DNA of 64,000 nucleotides from Hippopus hippopus (Eukaryota > Mollusca > Bivalvia > Cardiida > Cardiidae), in contig OX328097.1 of assembly GCA_946811185.2 (NCBI GenBank), positions 59,921,063 to 59,985,062 on the forward strand, given 5' to 3'. Position numbers and translations under genes: made by a program. Positions 33,151 to 43,870 of the stretch are shown in pieces. The notes under the pieces were generated by a model that saw only the letters and a list, made by a program, of their open reading frames with translations, was not told the DNA's origin and did not search any database. How positions within the stretch are numbered: position 1 is the stretch's first letter; the number at the start of each line of letters is the position of its first letter.

Positions 33151-33394
33151 TATGAAAGAAAGGGGAACAGGGAAATATATGTGAATTGATAAAATATTTC
33201 AGATTAATGTGCAGTTTTCCATGTAGTCCCTTGTGTGTCTAAAATGGTGGTTATTTCATTAGTGGCACGAAACATGCATGAATATTCTGACTGATTGAAC
33301 AGATTGGCCCCCATCTGTATGTTTTACTACTAGAAATTAAAGCAATGGATCTTTTTACATGAATATGAGACCAAGGAGGTTTTTGGAGGCTTTG

Positions 33395-33460
33395 TAGATT
33401 TAGATCAGAGTGCTTAGAATGTGCGGTTTGATCTTGGACCTGCATCACCTGTTTCATAAT
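33395..33460. mobile_element. family C MITE fragment
   Basis: TTTAGATCAGAGTGCTTAG ... GTTTGATCTTGGACCTGC. Confidence 0.5.
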
Positions 33461-33642
33461 TTAACCATTTACCTTACAACCGCGAGTTTTAATGACCCTA
33501 AAGACTTTTGAAAACAATGTTTTCTAAACCCCCCCCCCCCAAAAAAAAAAAATTTTTTTTTTTGAATTTTTGAGTCAGATTTATATTCTTGTCTGCGAAT
33601 GCTTTTTAATTCGGATGAGTTTGTCATTTGGTAGAGAGTTAA
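33461..33642 (+). mobile_element. family A MITE lacking the central palindrome
   Basis: TTAACCATTTACCTTACAAC to GTCATTTGGTAGAGAGTTAA. The core is gone and AAAACAATGTTTTCTA closes the gap; a run of C, A and T homopolymers follows at 33527-33563. Confidence 0.85.
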
Positions 33643-33724
33643 TGGCAAGTACAACTGTATTTTCATTCTTGGAAAAAGAAAAAAAAAGAATTTTTACAAT
33701 CTTGACATTGAATGCTTTGATAGC

Positions 33725-33917
33725 AAGTTTAAACAATCAGAGAAGACTTTTGAAAAACATAGTCGGAAAAGGAGAAAGTGCTGGTAGCAGGCATTTTCTC
33801 CTTCCACAATGGTTTCTTCTCTTTCAAAGACAAATCTCCCCATCTGACTCACATTTGTCATTTGCAAATGCCTTGGATTTGGCAAAGTCCATAATTTTGC
33901 TTTTTGGTAAACAGTTG
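33725..33917 (+). mobile_element. family A MITE, + orientation
   Basis: Start truncated; core AAAGTGCTGGTAGCAGGCATTTTC; right end TTTTTGGTAAACAGTTGAA. Confidence 0.8.
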
Positions 33918-33944
33918 AAAAAAAAATTTCATTAGTTATCAAGG

Positions 33945-34188
33945 GTCAGAAAAATTCAAGGGATTTTTCCTTATTTAAAACCAGAAACAACAACAACAGC
34001 TTTGAAGGTCTCCAAAACATGAAATGCATTTTCCATTCGTCGTAATCCGTGCACACTTGCAGTCATCAGGGGCATCAACTTGCATGAAGCTACAAAAATG
34101 ATTGAAGTTTTATAAAATAAGGATGAAAATGGTTTAAAAACTGGCAGAAAACTGGCTGAAAACAAGTAAAGATGTATCTTTAAAGGTT
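33945..34188 (+). repeat. family E repeat, copy 1
   Basis: AAATTCAAGGGATTTTTCC ... TATTTAAAACCAGAAACAAC ... AGTAAAGATGTATCTTTAA. Same unit at 42966 (+) and 38012 (-). Confidence 0.75.
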
Positions 34189-34404
34189 AGTAACATGGTA
34201 CCTCGAGTCTCAGAGTACAATAGGTTTTTTGATCCTCTGTCAAATTTGACTCATAAATTACGAGGTCTAATGCTGTTTTATGGCTGACAGAAATTATAAA
34301 TGTAATGAGGGTTTTGGCAATATATTTTAAAGATTCATTTATGTTCTTACCTCCTGAATCAATCTGGCAAAAGACCACAAGAACATCCATGTCAGATGGG
34401 GATA

Positions 34405-34632
34405 ACTTTTTACCAGACAATCCTGATTTTTAACGACCCTGAAGAATAAGCCTTTTGACAACATTATGGGGGAAAAAGAGGAATTGCTGGTAACCAGTAT
34501 TTTCTCGTTTTCCCTAAATTTTTTCTACTATTTCAGACACAAATTTCATCATTTGAACCACATTTAATCTGTTGTCTGGAAATGCTTACAATTTGGAAAA
34601 GTCTAGGATTTTGTTGTTTAGTAAAGAGATAA
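34405..34632 (+). mobile_element. family A MITE, + orientation
   Basis: TTTTTACCAGACAATCCTG to GTTGTTTAGTAAAGAGATAA; core GGAATTGCTGGTAACCAG. First of three head-to-tail copies. Confidence 0.88.
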
Positions 34633-34642
34633 TCAAGGTGAA

Positions 34643-34874
34643 TTAATCCTTTACTGAACAGTGGCGAGTTTTAATGACCCTGAGACAAGAAGACTTTTGA
34701 AAACATTGTGGAAAAAGGAGAAAATGCTGGTAACCAGCATTTTCTACTTTTTCCCCAATGTTTTCTATCCTTTAAAAGATCATTTTCATGCTTTTAGAAG
34801 CATTTGATATAAAATTTAATGTGCAGTCGCTTTTAATTTGATCAAGTTGTAAATTTTGTCGTGTTGTAAAAAGT
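34643..34874 (+). mobile_element. family A MITE, + orientation
   Basis: TTAATCCTTTACTGAACAGT to GTCGTGTTGTAAAAAGTAAA; intact core. Confidence 0.88.
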
Positions 34875-35086
34875 AAACCCTTTATTACACAATCCGCAGT
34901 TTTAACTACCATAACAAGGCTTTGGAAAATATTGTGGGAAAAAGAGAAAGTGGTGGTAACAAGGATTTTCTTCTTTCCCTGCAATGTTTTCTGTCCTTTA
35001 ACTCACAAATTGCATCATTTGAGCAACATTTAATTTGTGCTTTGAAATTAAACAAATCAGAAATTTTGTTGTTTGGTAAAGGGTTA
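34874..35086 (+). mobile_element. family A MITE, + orientation
   Basis: AACCCTTTATTACACAATCC to GTTGTTTGGTAAAGGGTTAA; core lopsided (AAAGTGGTGGTAACAAGG). Confidence 0.85.
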
Positions 35087-35099
35087 AGGTTGAATAAAA

Positions 35100-35235
35100 A
35101 AATAATTTCATGTGTGAAAGCATTGTGAGACAAGGAGAAATTGATAGTTACAATACACAACTTCTTCTTTTGTCACAGTGTTTTTAAAAGTAGGCTGCTT
35201 CAAGACAATTAAAATTGTCTACAGAAGGTGTTTAA
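35100..35235. mobile_element. family D element
   Basis: GCATTGTGAGACAAGGAGAAATTG facing CTTCTTTTGTCACAGTG, tail GTAGGCTGCTTCAAGACAA. Confidence 0.6.
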
Positions 35236-35242
35236 GTCTCAA

Positions 35243-35412
35243 CCAGACTGCAAACATTTTGACTCAACGAAAATGAAAGTATTTGCAGAGAACAAGCTCA
35301 GTGTTGCTGATGGATTTGTCTTTGAAAGGATAGAAAACATTGTGGGAAAAGAAGAAAATGCTGGTTAATTGCTTTTTCTACTTTACCCACAATGTGTCAA
35401 AAGCACTGCTCT
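35243..35412 (-). mobile_element. family A MITE, - orientation, partial
   Basis: TTTGCAGAGAACAAGCTC, GGATAGAAAACATTGTGGG, core ATGCTGGTTAATTGC. Confidence 0.75.
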
Positions 35413-35547
35413 TCTCAAATATCTGCAAATGTCCTTAGACTAGAAATGCAAGAAAAAAAATTATGGACCAAAAGATTGTAGCAGTCTTTGAAAAGAAAAC
35501 ATGCATTCGTATTTTCTTGTATTTTATTGCTGTACAATAAGTTACTG

Positions 35548-35732
35548 GGGTATGTGTGGCTCAGTAGTAAAGTTAGGTCTCGTAATCTGGAGGCCCAGAG
35601 TTGGAGCCTCATTTGAAGCACTGTCTTTTTTTTTTTTGGGGGGGGGGGTGTTGTCCTTTGGCAAAACCCTTCAGAGCCGTAGCCTAGAAATGGGGAAACC
35701 CAGGATATCCATGAAAAAGTGAGGTGCTTACC
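35548..35732 (+). mobile_element. tRNA-derived SINE, type 1, 3'-truncated
   Basis: A-box TGTGGCTCAGTAGTAAAGTT, B-box-like AGAGTTGGAGCCTC, body TTGTCCTTTGGCAAAACCC, interrupted by T and G runs at 35625-35648. Confidence 0.75.
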
Positions 35733-35815
35733 AGCATTTTTTTCAGTCTCCGAGGTTTTGAAAAATCTTCATCCTCAGAGTTGTTAAAGAGTTGTAGATT
35801 TGATTGCTAGAGGGA
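35721..35815 (-). mobile_element. family A MITE fragment
   Basis: GCTTACCAGCATTTTTTTC, TTGAAAAATCTTCATCCTCAG, GTTGTTAAAGAG. Confidence 0.5.
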
Positions 35816-35972
35816 TAATTTTGAGTTGCTCAAAAGGAGTCATTTTTCCTTTGTCCTGATTTATCAGTTTTCGTGACTTTTACTCCTGAAGTGTAGCAGT
35901 TCTTTTCCTAGTAAACTTTCATTTTTGATGAGTCTGGAAAAGACATTAAAAGTAAAATGATAAACTTTAAGG

Positions 35973-36204
35973 TTAACTCTTTAGCACACAATCCTGAGTT
36001 TTAACGACCCTGGGGAAATAACTTCATGAAAACCTTGTGGGAAAAAAAGGAGAAGATGCTGGTAACCAGTATTTTCTCCATTTCTCTCAATGTTTTCTAC
36101 CCGTTTGAAGACAATTACCATCATTTCGGCTACATTTATTTTGTCGTCTGCAAATGCTTTCAATTTGGACAAGTCCAAAATTTTATCGTTTGGTAAAGGA
36201 TTAA
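35973..36204 (+). mobile_element. family A MITE, + orientation
   Basis: TTAACTCTTTAGCACACAAT to TTATCGTTTGGTAAAGGATTAA; core ATGCTGGTAACCAGTAT. Confidence 0.9.
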
Positions 36205-36209
36205 GTTTC

Positions 36210-36320
36210 TTGACTTTTCTACTCTTTCAAAAACATTTACCATCATTTTGGCCACAATCAGTTTGTCATTTGCAAATGCCTTCTGAATGCGGATGTTACC
36301 ATGTTGTTGTCTGGCAAAGA
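36210..36320 (+). mobile_element. family A right half only
   Basis: TTTTCTACTCTTTCAAAAAC, GGCCACAATCAGTTTGTC, GTTGTCTGGCAAAGAC. Confidence 0.7.
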
Positions 36321-36554
36321 CCTGGGTGTGAGTTGTGCCATGTCCATAAAGTTGAGCTTCTTGCATATGACAAATTTTCATCCGGCTTTGAATTTCTGTG
36401 GATGCATTATGGCTAAAGGAGAATCTTTAGGCTAAAGGCAATTTCATGTATTGAGCCTTACTTAAGCGTTGATTATCCACCTTTCACATAATATATTTTT
36501 GAAGTCGTAAGAATAGTTTTATAGAGATATAATATATGACTTGTTTCTGTAACA

Positions 36555-36720
36555 GATCACATATTTAGACTGTGCTATACTGTAAGCATTGCAGATGACA
36601 TTGAGTTTACCTCAATTAATTGGAGTTGTGTCACAAAAAGAAAACATTGTGGGAAAGGGAGGACATATCTGTTAACAACATTTTCTCCATTTACCATGAT
36701 ATTTAAGCCTTCTTTAGGAA
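36555..36720 (-). mobile_element. family A MITE, - orientation, degraded
   Basis: AAGCATTGCAGATGACATTG, AGAAAACATTGTGGGAAAGG, core TATCTGTTAACAAC. Confidence 0.65.
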
Positions 36721-36748
36721 CATATACACATGATCATCTGGTTCATTC

Positions 36749-36928
36749 TTAACCCTTTTTCAAACAATTTCGAGTTTTAAAGAACTTAAAGAAGAAGACT
36801 GTTGAAAACATTAACATATTCCACTCCTTCCAAAGTCAAATTTTAATGTTTGAGTCGCTTTCATATTGTTGTTTGCAAATGGTTTCAATTTGGAAAAGTC
36901 TAGAATTTTGTCGTTTGGTAAAGTGTTA
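36749..36928 (+). mobile_element. family A MITE lacking the central palindrome
   Basis: TTAACCCTTTTTCAAACAAT to GTCGTTTGGTAAAGTGTTA; TTGAAAACATTAACATATTCC spans the deletion. Confidence 0.85.
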
Positions 36929-37164
36929 GAAGGGAAAATTTGGTGCAAATCCATCCCTTTCAGATCTGATTCACAGACTGGGTATTCATACATACTAGAT
37001 AAAAATGTATATAAAAAGATTTGTGGTAGGAATTAATTTCATGAAGCTCTTCAGACTCCCCTTGACATAGCTCCCTTTATCTAATTACCCCAGGGGTACA
37101 TCAGATATGGCCCTTATATCAAGCAATTAATCCTCGAGTGCTAAATGATTGTAAATTTGGCATC

Positions 37165-37373
37165 TTAACCCTTTACCAAAAAATCCCGACTTTAAACCAA
37201 GTAGAGGAGGGGTGGGTAGCCTTTGATAACATAGTGGAGAAAGGAGAAAATGCTGGTAACCAGCTTCCACTCTATCAAAGACAGATGTCATTTTACAAGC
37301 CATGTTCAATTTGTCGTCTTAAAATGCTTTCAATTTGGACAAGTCAAAAATTTTGTCATTTGGTAAAGAGATA
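37165..37373 (+). mobile_element. family A MITE, half core
   Basis: TTAACCCTTTACCAAAAAAT to GTCATTTGGTAAAGAGATAA; the right palindrome arm is deleted (GGTAACCAGCTTCCACTC). Confidence 0.88.
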
Positions 37374-37382
37374 AAGCCTGCT

Positions 37383-37490
37383 CTGGTAATGATATCTTGC
37401 AAAGTATGGGACAGGGTAGATCCAAGATCAGACTGCTCAGTTTATTTAGTGAGATCTTGATCTACAGTCTTCATGAAAATGACTCAATCC
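37383..37490. mobile_element. family C MITE, partial
   Basis: GGTAGATCCAAGATCAGACTG facing GATCTTGATCTACAG. Confidence 0.65.
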
Positions 37491-37567
37491 TTTACAGATT
37501 ATGCTTTATTTTTTATTACGCTAATCTGAAAACTAGAAATGAGAATGTTTAGACAAAATACTCTTCT

Positions 37568-37813
37568 AACGGAGGTATACCATGTGGCTCAGCTGTAAAG
37601 TGTACAGCACTGGTAACCTGGAGGCTCAGGGTTCAAGCCTCACTGGAATCACAGCGCTCTTCATTTGAGTGTCCATGACCAAGAGAGTTCAGAGCCCAAG
37701 CCAAGTACTGGTGAAATCTGGGACAATCATAGATATGTGAGCTGTGGCAGGGATATGATTGAAGTAATGTTGAAAGCAGCATAAAACACCATTCAGTCAG
37801 TCAATCAGTCAAT
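37568..37813 (+). mobile_element. tRNA-derived SINE, type 1, full length
   Basis: A-box TGTGGCTCAGCTGTAAAGTG, B-box GGGTTCAAGCCTC, body TGTCCATGACCAAGAG, 3' end TGTTGAAAGCAGCATAAAAC and a CAGTCAGTCAATCAGTCA tail. Confidence 0.82.
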
Positions 37814-37858
37814 TCTCAGTATCACCATGTGACTTTCTCTTTATCAAATTTTGGCATA

Positions 37859-38013
37859 GTTTAACTTTTAACAAAAGGACAAATTTTTAGACTCATACAT
37901 TTTGAATGCACTTACTCTTTGAAAGAGTACTTAACATTTTAAGAAGAGAAGATGATCTGTATCATATGCAAATGCTGTCTTTTTGGACCAGTGTAAAATT
38001 CTTTGGTGATTAA
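37859..38013. mobile_element. family A right-right remnant
   Basis: TTAACTTTTAACAAAAGGAC ... and, inverted, TTTTTGGACCAGTGTAAAATTC; core lost. Confidence 0.55.
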
Positions 38014-38217
38014 AGCTACATCTATTCTCATTTTCAGCCTGTTTTTAATCCATTTCATCCTTATTTTATGAAACTATAATTATTCTTGTGTCTTCATGCC
38101 AAATGATGGCTGCAAGTTTGCACAGATTACCACGGATAGAAAAAGCATTTCATGCTTTGGAGACCTTCCAAGCTATCGCTGTTGTCGTGTCCGGTTTTAA
38201 ATGAGGACAAATTTCTT
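38012..38217 (-). repeat. family E repeat, copy 2 (reverse)
   Basis: TTAAAGCTACATCTATTC ... GCATTTCATGCTTTGGAGAC ... GGTTTTAAATGAGGAC. On the + strand 38105-38202 reads as an open run ending VVVSGFK-stop. Confidence 0.75.
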
Positions 38218-38349
38218 AAGTTTCTTAATCGCATATACCATATTTATCAATTATTTACCTATGATTACACAGCTGACCAATATCTGAACAATTATACACA
38301 CTATACAGTTTTAACTGTGTTTTTTCTCTGTTGCTGTAGAGATGTATCT

Positions 38350-38562
38350 TTAAACGACGTAATCTTGTACCCAACAAAATTGAAAGCATATGCAGACGAC
38401 AATTTTAAGGTAGCTCAGATGATGATTTCTGTCTTAGATAAGGTAGAAAACATTGGGAAAAGGAGAAAATGCTGCTTACCAGCATTTTCTCCTTATTCCA
38501 CAATGTTTTCAAAAGCCTTTTCCCGGTTCATTAAAACTCAGGATTGTGTGGTAAAGGATCAA
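38350..38562 (-). mobile_element. family A MITE, - orientation
   Basis: TTTAAACGACGTAATC start; core AAAATGCTGCTTACCAGCAT; end GTGTGGTAAAGGATCAA. Confidence 0.85.
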
Positions 38563-38597
38563 TCAGAGAGTTGAATATTGACACATTTAATAAAATT

Positions 38598-38795
38598 TTA
38601 ACCCTTATCCTGCTAAATAAAAGAAATTATACTTTCAAGCCGGTAGTTAAACCCCAAATTTTCCTATTTCAAAGGTAGTTTTTGGAGGAAAGCTTTCTCT
38701 TTATTGGACAGTGTAGATCCAAGATCAGACTGCACATTTTGATCTACGCTGTTTGCAAAGGGTCAGTGAGTCGGGCTAAGCAGCCTAAGGGTTAA
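38598..38795. mobile_element. family C MITE, full length
   Basis: TTAACCCTTATCCTGCTAAA at the left, GCAGCCTAAGGGTTAA at the right, both ending in TTAA; central GTGTAGATCCAAGATCAGAC facing TGATCTACGC. Confidence 0.82.
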
Positions 38796-39206
38796 CAAGC
38801 AGAGAGGTAGAAAATAAAAATGAAGAAAGGATTATGAAAATAATCAACTACAAAAATGCATTCATGTGCCAAGCAATCTTTAAGAGATCTCTTGATGAAA
38901 TATCAAAAAAATATTTAGCATCATTACTGTTGATCCAATCCAATCCACTCTTTGGGTGCCATTTGGAGCATACATTGGGAAAAAGAGCTTTTTCTCCATT
39001 TTTCACAATGTTTTGATAGATCTTGACATCAAGATGTTACTTCTCCAGAATTTCTGTTCTATTTTAACGACATCTTCATGAAATGCACCATGAGGGAATG
39101 TGTTAACCACTTAATAGAGGCATATTTATAGAGGAACTTTCATCCTATCAGACACTTATCAAAAAAAAAAAATCTAAAAAAGTCATAAATATATCCCCCC
39201 AAAATT

Positions 39207-39250
39207 GTAGATCAAGATCAGTCTGGACATGAATGGTACAATCTTGGATT
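39207..39250. mobile_element. family C MITE fragment
   Basis: GTAGATCAAGATCAGTCTGG ... CAATCTTGGA. It ends where the 66-bp minisatellite begins. Confidence 0.5.
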
Positions 39251-40350
39251 TCACTGGAATATAATTGCTTTAGGGAAACAAACTTTAGGTAGCATTATGT
39301 TGGTTAGGTTAAGATTTTCCTGGAATATGATGCCTTTAGGGAAACAAACTTTAGGTAGCATTATGTTGGTTAGGTTAAGATTTTCCTGGAATATGATGCC
39401 TTTAGGGAAACAAACTTTAGGTAGCATTATGTTGGTTAGGTTAAGATATCCCTGGAATATGAGTGCTTTAGGGAAACAAACTATAGGTAGAATTATGGTG
39501 GCTAGGTTAAGATATCCCTGGAATGTGATGGCTTTAGGGAAAAAAACTTTAGGTAGCATTATGTTGGTTAGGTTAAGATTTCCCTAAAATATGATGGCTG
39601 TATAAAAACAAACTTTAGGTAGCATGATGGTGGTTAGGTTAAGATTTCCCTGGAATATGATGGCTGTATAAAAACAAACTTTAGGTAGCATGATGGTGGT
39701 TAGGTTTAAGATTTCCCTGGAATATGATGCCTTTAGGGAAACAAACTTTAGGTAGCATTATGTTGGTTAGGTTAAGATATCCCTGGAATATGAGTGCTTT
39801 AGGGAAACAAACTTTAGGTAGAATTATGGTGGCTAGGTTAAGATATCCCTGGAATGTGATGGCTTTAGGGAAAAAAACTTTAGGTAGCATTATGTTGGTT
39901 AGGTTAAGATTTCCCTAAAATATGATGGCTGTATAAAAACAAACTTTAGGTAGCATGATGGTGGTTAGGTTAAGATTTCCCTGGAATATGATGGCTGTAT
40001 AAAAACAAACTTTAGGTAGCATGATGGTGGTTAGGTTAAGATTTCCCTGGAATATGATGGCTGTATAAAAACAAACTTTAGGTAGCATTATGTTGGTTAG
40101 GTTAAGATTTCCCTGGAATATGATGGCTGTATAAAAACAAACTTTAGGTAGCATGATGGTGGTTAGGTTAAGATTTCCCTGGAATATGATGGCTGTATAA
40201 AAACAAACTTTAGGTAGCATTATGTTGGTTAGGTTAAGATTTCCCTGGAATATGATGGCTGTATAAAAACAAATTTTAAGTAGCATGATGGTGGTTAGGT
40301 TTAAGATTTCCCTGGAATATGATGGCTTTAGGGAAACAAGCTTAAGGTAT
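39240..40350. repeat. 66-bp minisatellite, about 17 units
   Basis: Unit starts near TTTCCCTGGAATATGATGGC and contains AAACTTTAGGTAGCAT and TGGTTAGGTTAAGA. Two unit types alternate in blocks: TTTAGGGAAAC and GTATAAAAAC. A five-unit block (331 bases) near 39448 is repeated near 39779. Because 66 is divisible by 3, frames run open on both strands; these are not genes. Confidence 0.92.
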
Positions 40351-40366
40351 CATTCTGATGGCTAGT

Positions 40367-40626
40367 TTAACCCTTTTAACACACAATTCTTTTAATGATT
40401 CTGGGGAATAGAGCTTTTAGAAGACATTATTGGAAAAAGAGAAAATAGAGCTTCTGAAAACATGGCGGGAAAAGCGAAAAAATGCTGGTGGTAACCAGCA
40501 TTTTTTCCTCTTCCACAATGTTTTCTTCCCCTTCAGAGTCCAATTCCATCATTCTAGCTACTCTTAATTTGTGGTCTGCAAATGCTTTCATTTTGACAGG
40601 TCTTTTGTCATCTGGTAAAGAGTTAA
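40367..40626 (+). mobile_element. family A MITE with internal left-half duplication
   Basis: TTAACCCTTTTAACACACAA to GTCATCTGGTAAAGAGTTAA. The segment AGCTTTTAGAAGACATTATTGG recurs as AGCTTCTGAAAACATGGCGG before the core. Confidence 0.85.
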
Positions 40627-40729
40627 AATACGAGACGAAATAACCAGTCAAGTGCTAATTGACATTTTCAGTCCTTGACTCTCTATCAGTTGTCTAAATT
40701 TTAGATTCTTTACATATCAGAGGTCAAAC

Positions 40730-40872
40730 AGTTGCAATTTCAAGGTTATGTTTGTCAAGAACATCTGAGCAAGCAGACTGTAGTTCATAGATCAGACTGC
40801 AAAATTTTTGTAACCTGACCTTAATCTACACTAACTGCAAATGCAATTATAGTTGTGTAAGATGCACTAGGT
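40730..40872. mobile_element. family C MITE
   Basis: ATAGATCAGACTGCAAAATT with partner CTGACCTTAATCTACAC, flank GATGCACTAGGTGTTAA. Confidence 0.6.
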
Positions 40873-40874
40873 GT

Positions 40875-41016
40875 TAATTCTTTCCCAACCGTGAAGTTTT
40901 AGATTCTATGATAGGGTAGACAATATCGTGGAGAAAGGAGAAAATTCTGTTTACCAGCATTTTCTCCTTTTCCCACATGGTTTTCAAAAGCTTTCCTACT
41001 TAGGCATGTAGGGTTG
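40875..41016 (-). mobile_element. family A MITE, - orientation, internally deleted
   Basis: TTAATTCTTTCCCAACCGTG, most of the right half missing, GGGTAGACAATATCGTGG, core ATTCTGTTTACCAGCAT. Confidence 0.8.
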
Positions 41017-41274
41017 TTATTCTAAAGAAATTTTATCACACTGGTTACTGTAATGAATATTTGAATAAACAAATCAGTGGGAGGAAAATTATCTCTGTAT
41101 GGAAATCACTTCTCATTGACAAGAAATGCTAGAAAAATTTTTAGCATAGGAAGCCTGGTACATAGCATGATGATTTCTGATATATATCCTTTTTAGCCTC
41201 CAATAGTTGCAACGAAAATACTCACTCTAAGCAAATTAAGGCAAATTAAATTTTATTTCCCAGAGTCTGATGCA

Positions 41275-41375
41275 CAGAAATGCTCCCAAAATATTTGACA
41301 GTATCATTTCAAGATCACACTGCTTAGATATGAATCTACACTGTCTACTAAGGCAGCTTGAATGGCTTTAAGGGA
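41275..41375. mobile_element. family C MITE fragment
   Basis: TTTCAAGATCACACTGCTTAG ... AATCTACACTGTCTAC. Confidence 0.45.
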
Positions 41376-41779
41376 TGTAAGGATTCAAGAGAAATGAGGC
41401 AGATACATACAAAACTAGGAAACATCAGATTTCTGGCAAGACATGTGGAGAGAAAAAAAATGACAGCAATACTCCAGAAAACGGCTAGGGTGTTATAAAT
41501 TGCTTTACATTTTTCATTGCTTATCAAACATTCTGTCATCTTCAGTTTGGGCGAAAGTGTACAAATTACCAATTGTGAATTTCCATAAATTACACAGTTG
41601 AGTTGTCTTATCGCTTGTATTATATCATGCTTCTTCATAGGTCTGATGAATACCACGGAACTGGGAATCGATACACTATTGAGCTTTTTTGTATGAAATG
41701 GGAAAAATTCTGCCTTCAATGGGATTTTTTCAGAAGATTTCTTGGGTATCTGATGGCAGGATTCCCCTTGGCATAGTGG

Positions 41780-41965
41780 TTAACCCTTCACCAAACAACC
41801 ATGTGTTTTAACAACCCATAGGAAAATGGCTTTTGAAAACATTGTGGGAAAAGGAGAAAATGCTGGTAACCAAAGGCAACTGCCTGATTTGAGCCACGTT
41901 TAATTTGTTGTCTGTAAATGCTTTCAATTTCAATAAGCCAAAAATAGTGTCATCTGCTAAAACCT
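41780..41965 (+). mobile_element. family A MITE lacking the right palindrome arm
   Basis: TTAACCCTTCACCAAACAAC, core stops at ATGCTGGTAACCAAAGG, right half GTTGTCTGTAAATGC, end decayed. Confidence 0.82.
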
Positions 41966-42107
41966 TGGATGTCAAAACAAGCCAGTCAGTAAGCCAAATC
42001 AACAGAGTACATTCAGGTTGTCTTGACTTCTTCACAACCAAATAAATTACTCTACTTAACAGCAGCAGGTGTAGTTCCACTGCAAGATAGAGACCAATCA
42101 TGATCGA

Positions 42108-42225
42108 GGATAAAGAAGTGGACAGTGTGGATCAGAGATCAGACTGCAATTTCTGTGTAACCTGATCTTGATCTACACTCTCCTCAATAGCTTCTTGTAT
42201 CATCTTAGACATGAAAGAGTTAAAA
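42108..42225. mobile_element. family C MITE, partial
   Basis: GTGTGGATCAGAGATCAGAC facing CCTGATCTTGATCTACAC; ends GAAAGAGTTAA. Confidence 0.65.
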
Positions 42226-42965
42226 TTCAACACTGCTTCCAGGCTTGTATTCACAGTCCTACGTACAAGCCCACTTTCTCTGAAAATCCCAGATTCTGGT
42301 GGAACAGTTACCTTGTCAACCACCCAGATAGGACAGTATAATTTATTGCATGTAATTAGTCTGAATCAGTCTGACCAGAAACTCTGTTCTCTGGGTCATT
42401 GTGTGAAACTTGATCCTAAAACTGATAAGGCCTGGAAAGTCTTGCATTGAGAGCCCTTGAATTTGTCCAGTTCCAAGAAATGATTTGGAACATGTTTCAG
42501 TCCCCTTGCATGTTAGGTATATGGGATGGTTGAGTGTAAGTCTTTTTATTTAAGAACAATAAACTTTCTAATTTTGCAGTCACTGAAAGTTAAATTAGAA
42601 ATTCCTAGCATAATTTAGATTTATTCAGAAATATACTTATGTTGCAATTATGGTTATTATTGATACTGTATCATTATTTTATGAAAAAGCTTAAAATTTT
42701 GAGGGATTAAGGTTTGTATATTTGAGTCTTGCCTTGCTGTTGCAACTTTACAGACAAAAGTTTTGCTTTTCACGACGGATTTTTAAGAAATCAAAAGAAT
42801 GGCCATACATGGTATTGCCCTTTACTAAGTAAAACCATTTACTAAATAAGCTAGGACTTAAAGACAATCCTTACAGCCAGAGAGAAGAAACTCTATTAAA
42901 ACCTGAAATTGTGTAGACCTACTCAGCTGTGTAAACATAGATAAATAATTATGCAATACATGTAT

Positions 42966-43199
42966 AAGGGATAGAAAAACTCAAGGGATTGGTCCTTATT
43001 TAAAACCCTAAAAACGACAACAGCGCTGTCTTGAAAGGCATCTAAACAATGATAATGAATTTTCTATCCTTCATAATCTATTCACCTTGTACCTATCAGG
43101 GGCAACATTTGTCATAATTATAGTCTATAGATACATAAAATAAAGATGAAATGGGTTGAAAACTGGTTGAAAATGAGTACAGATGTATCCTTAACTCCT
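42966..43199 (+). repeat. family E repeat, copy 3
   Basis: AACTCAAGGGATTGGTCC ... TATTTAAAACCCTAAAAAC ... GTACAGATGTATCCTTAA. Confidence 0.72.
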
Positions 43200-43556
43200 A
43201 AAGCTCCTGAAATTACAGTTAGTTGCTTCCTTTTTCTTGACCTGGTATTTTTGCTTTCAAAGAGGTTGAAATGTCTAAAATATTTTAGTTCAGGTTTTTA
43301 ACCCTTTCCCACATTGATATGAATGAGAATAGTATTGAAAATGACATAAAACACTATTCTAACAAACTTCTGGGGTTTTATACATGAGAGAGGAAGTTGA
43401 TCTTTGACAGCCGACAAGTAGACTATACCAGAAAAGTTTGAAAATGGACTTTGTCAAATGGTACATTTTGCTGTTTCATCAAAAACTACATAACTGTTCA
43501 TCTGATCATGTGATGCTTTCTTAGTGCATGGGGGCCATTACAGTCCTGTATCTCTT

Positions 43557-43870
43557 TTGGGCCCACCTGGTAACTCTGTGGGTTACATCCAAGGCTTGAA
43601 ATTAGGGGGTTGCAGGTTTGAATCCACAGGTCAGCCATTTCCTTCTTGAAGATTTATTGATAGTCTCTGTGACTAAATTCATCCTCTCTCACTGGTGATC
43701 ATAGTTAGGAAAATAGTTATGTAGGAAAGATGCCAGTGGCTGGGGAAAGAGTATGGTTTAGTGAGTCTGTGTAAAAGCAAATCGAGGAAAGTATGGATAG
43801 AGACTTTGGTCTGTGTGCTTTACCTGAAATAATGTTGAAATTGGCATTTGACACCAACCAATCAGTTAAT
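43557..43870 (+). mobile_element. tRNA-derived SINE, type 2, long copy
   Basis: A-box region CCTGGTAACTCTGTGGG, B-box GCAGGTTTGAATCCAC, body TTGATAGTCTCTGTGAC, 3' end AATGTTGAAATTGGC and CCAACCAATCAG. Confidence 0.68.

Noticed and set aside
39251..40286. Open frames of up to 123 codons on both strands in the minisatellite
   Set aside because: A 66-base period keeps any frame open; no start context, splice sites or motifs.
41348..41719. 123-codon minus-strand frame, longest outside tandem repeats
   Set aside because: No recognisable motif, biased towards hydrophobic AT-rich codons, and inside a + strand intron. Would need transcript or homology support.
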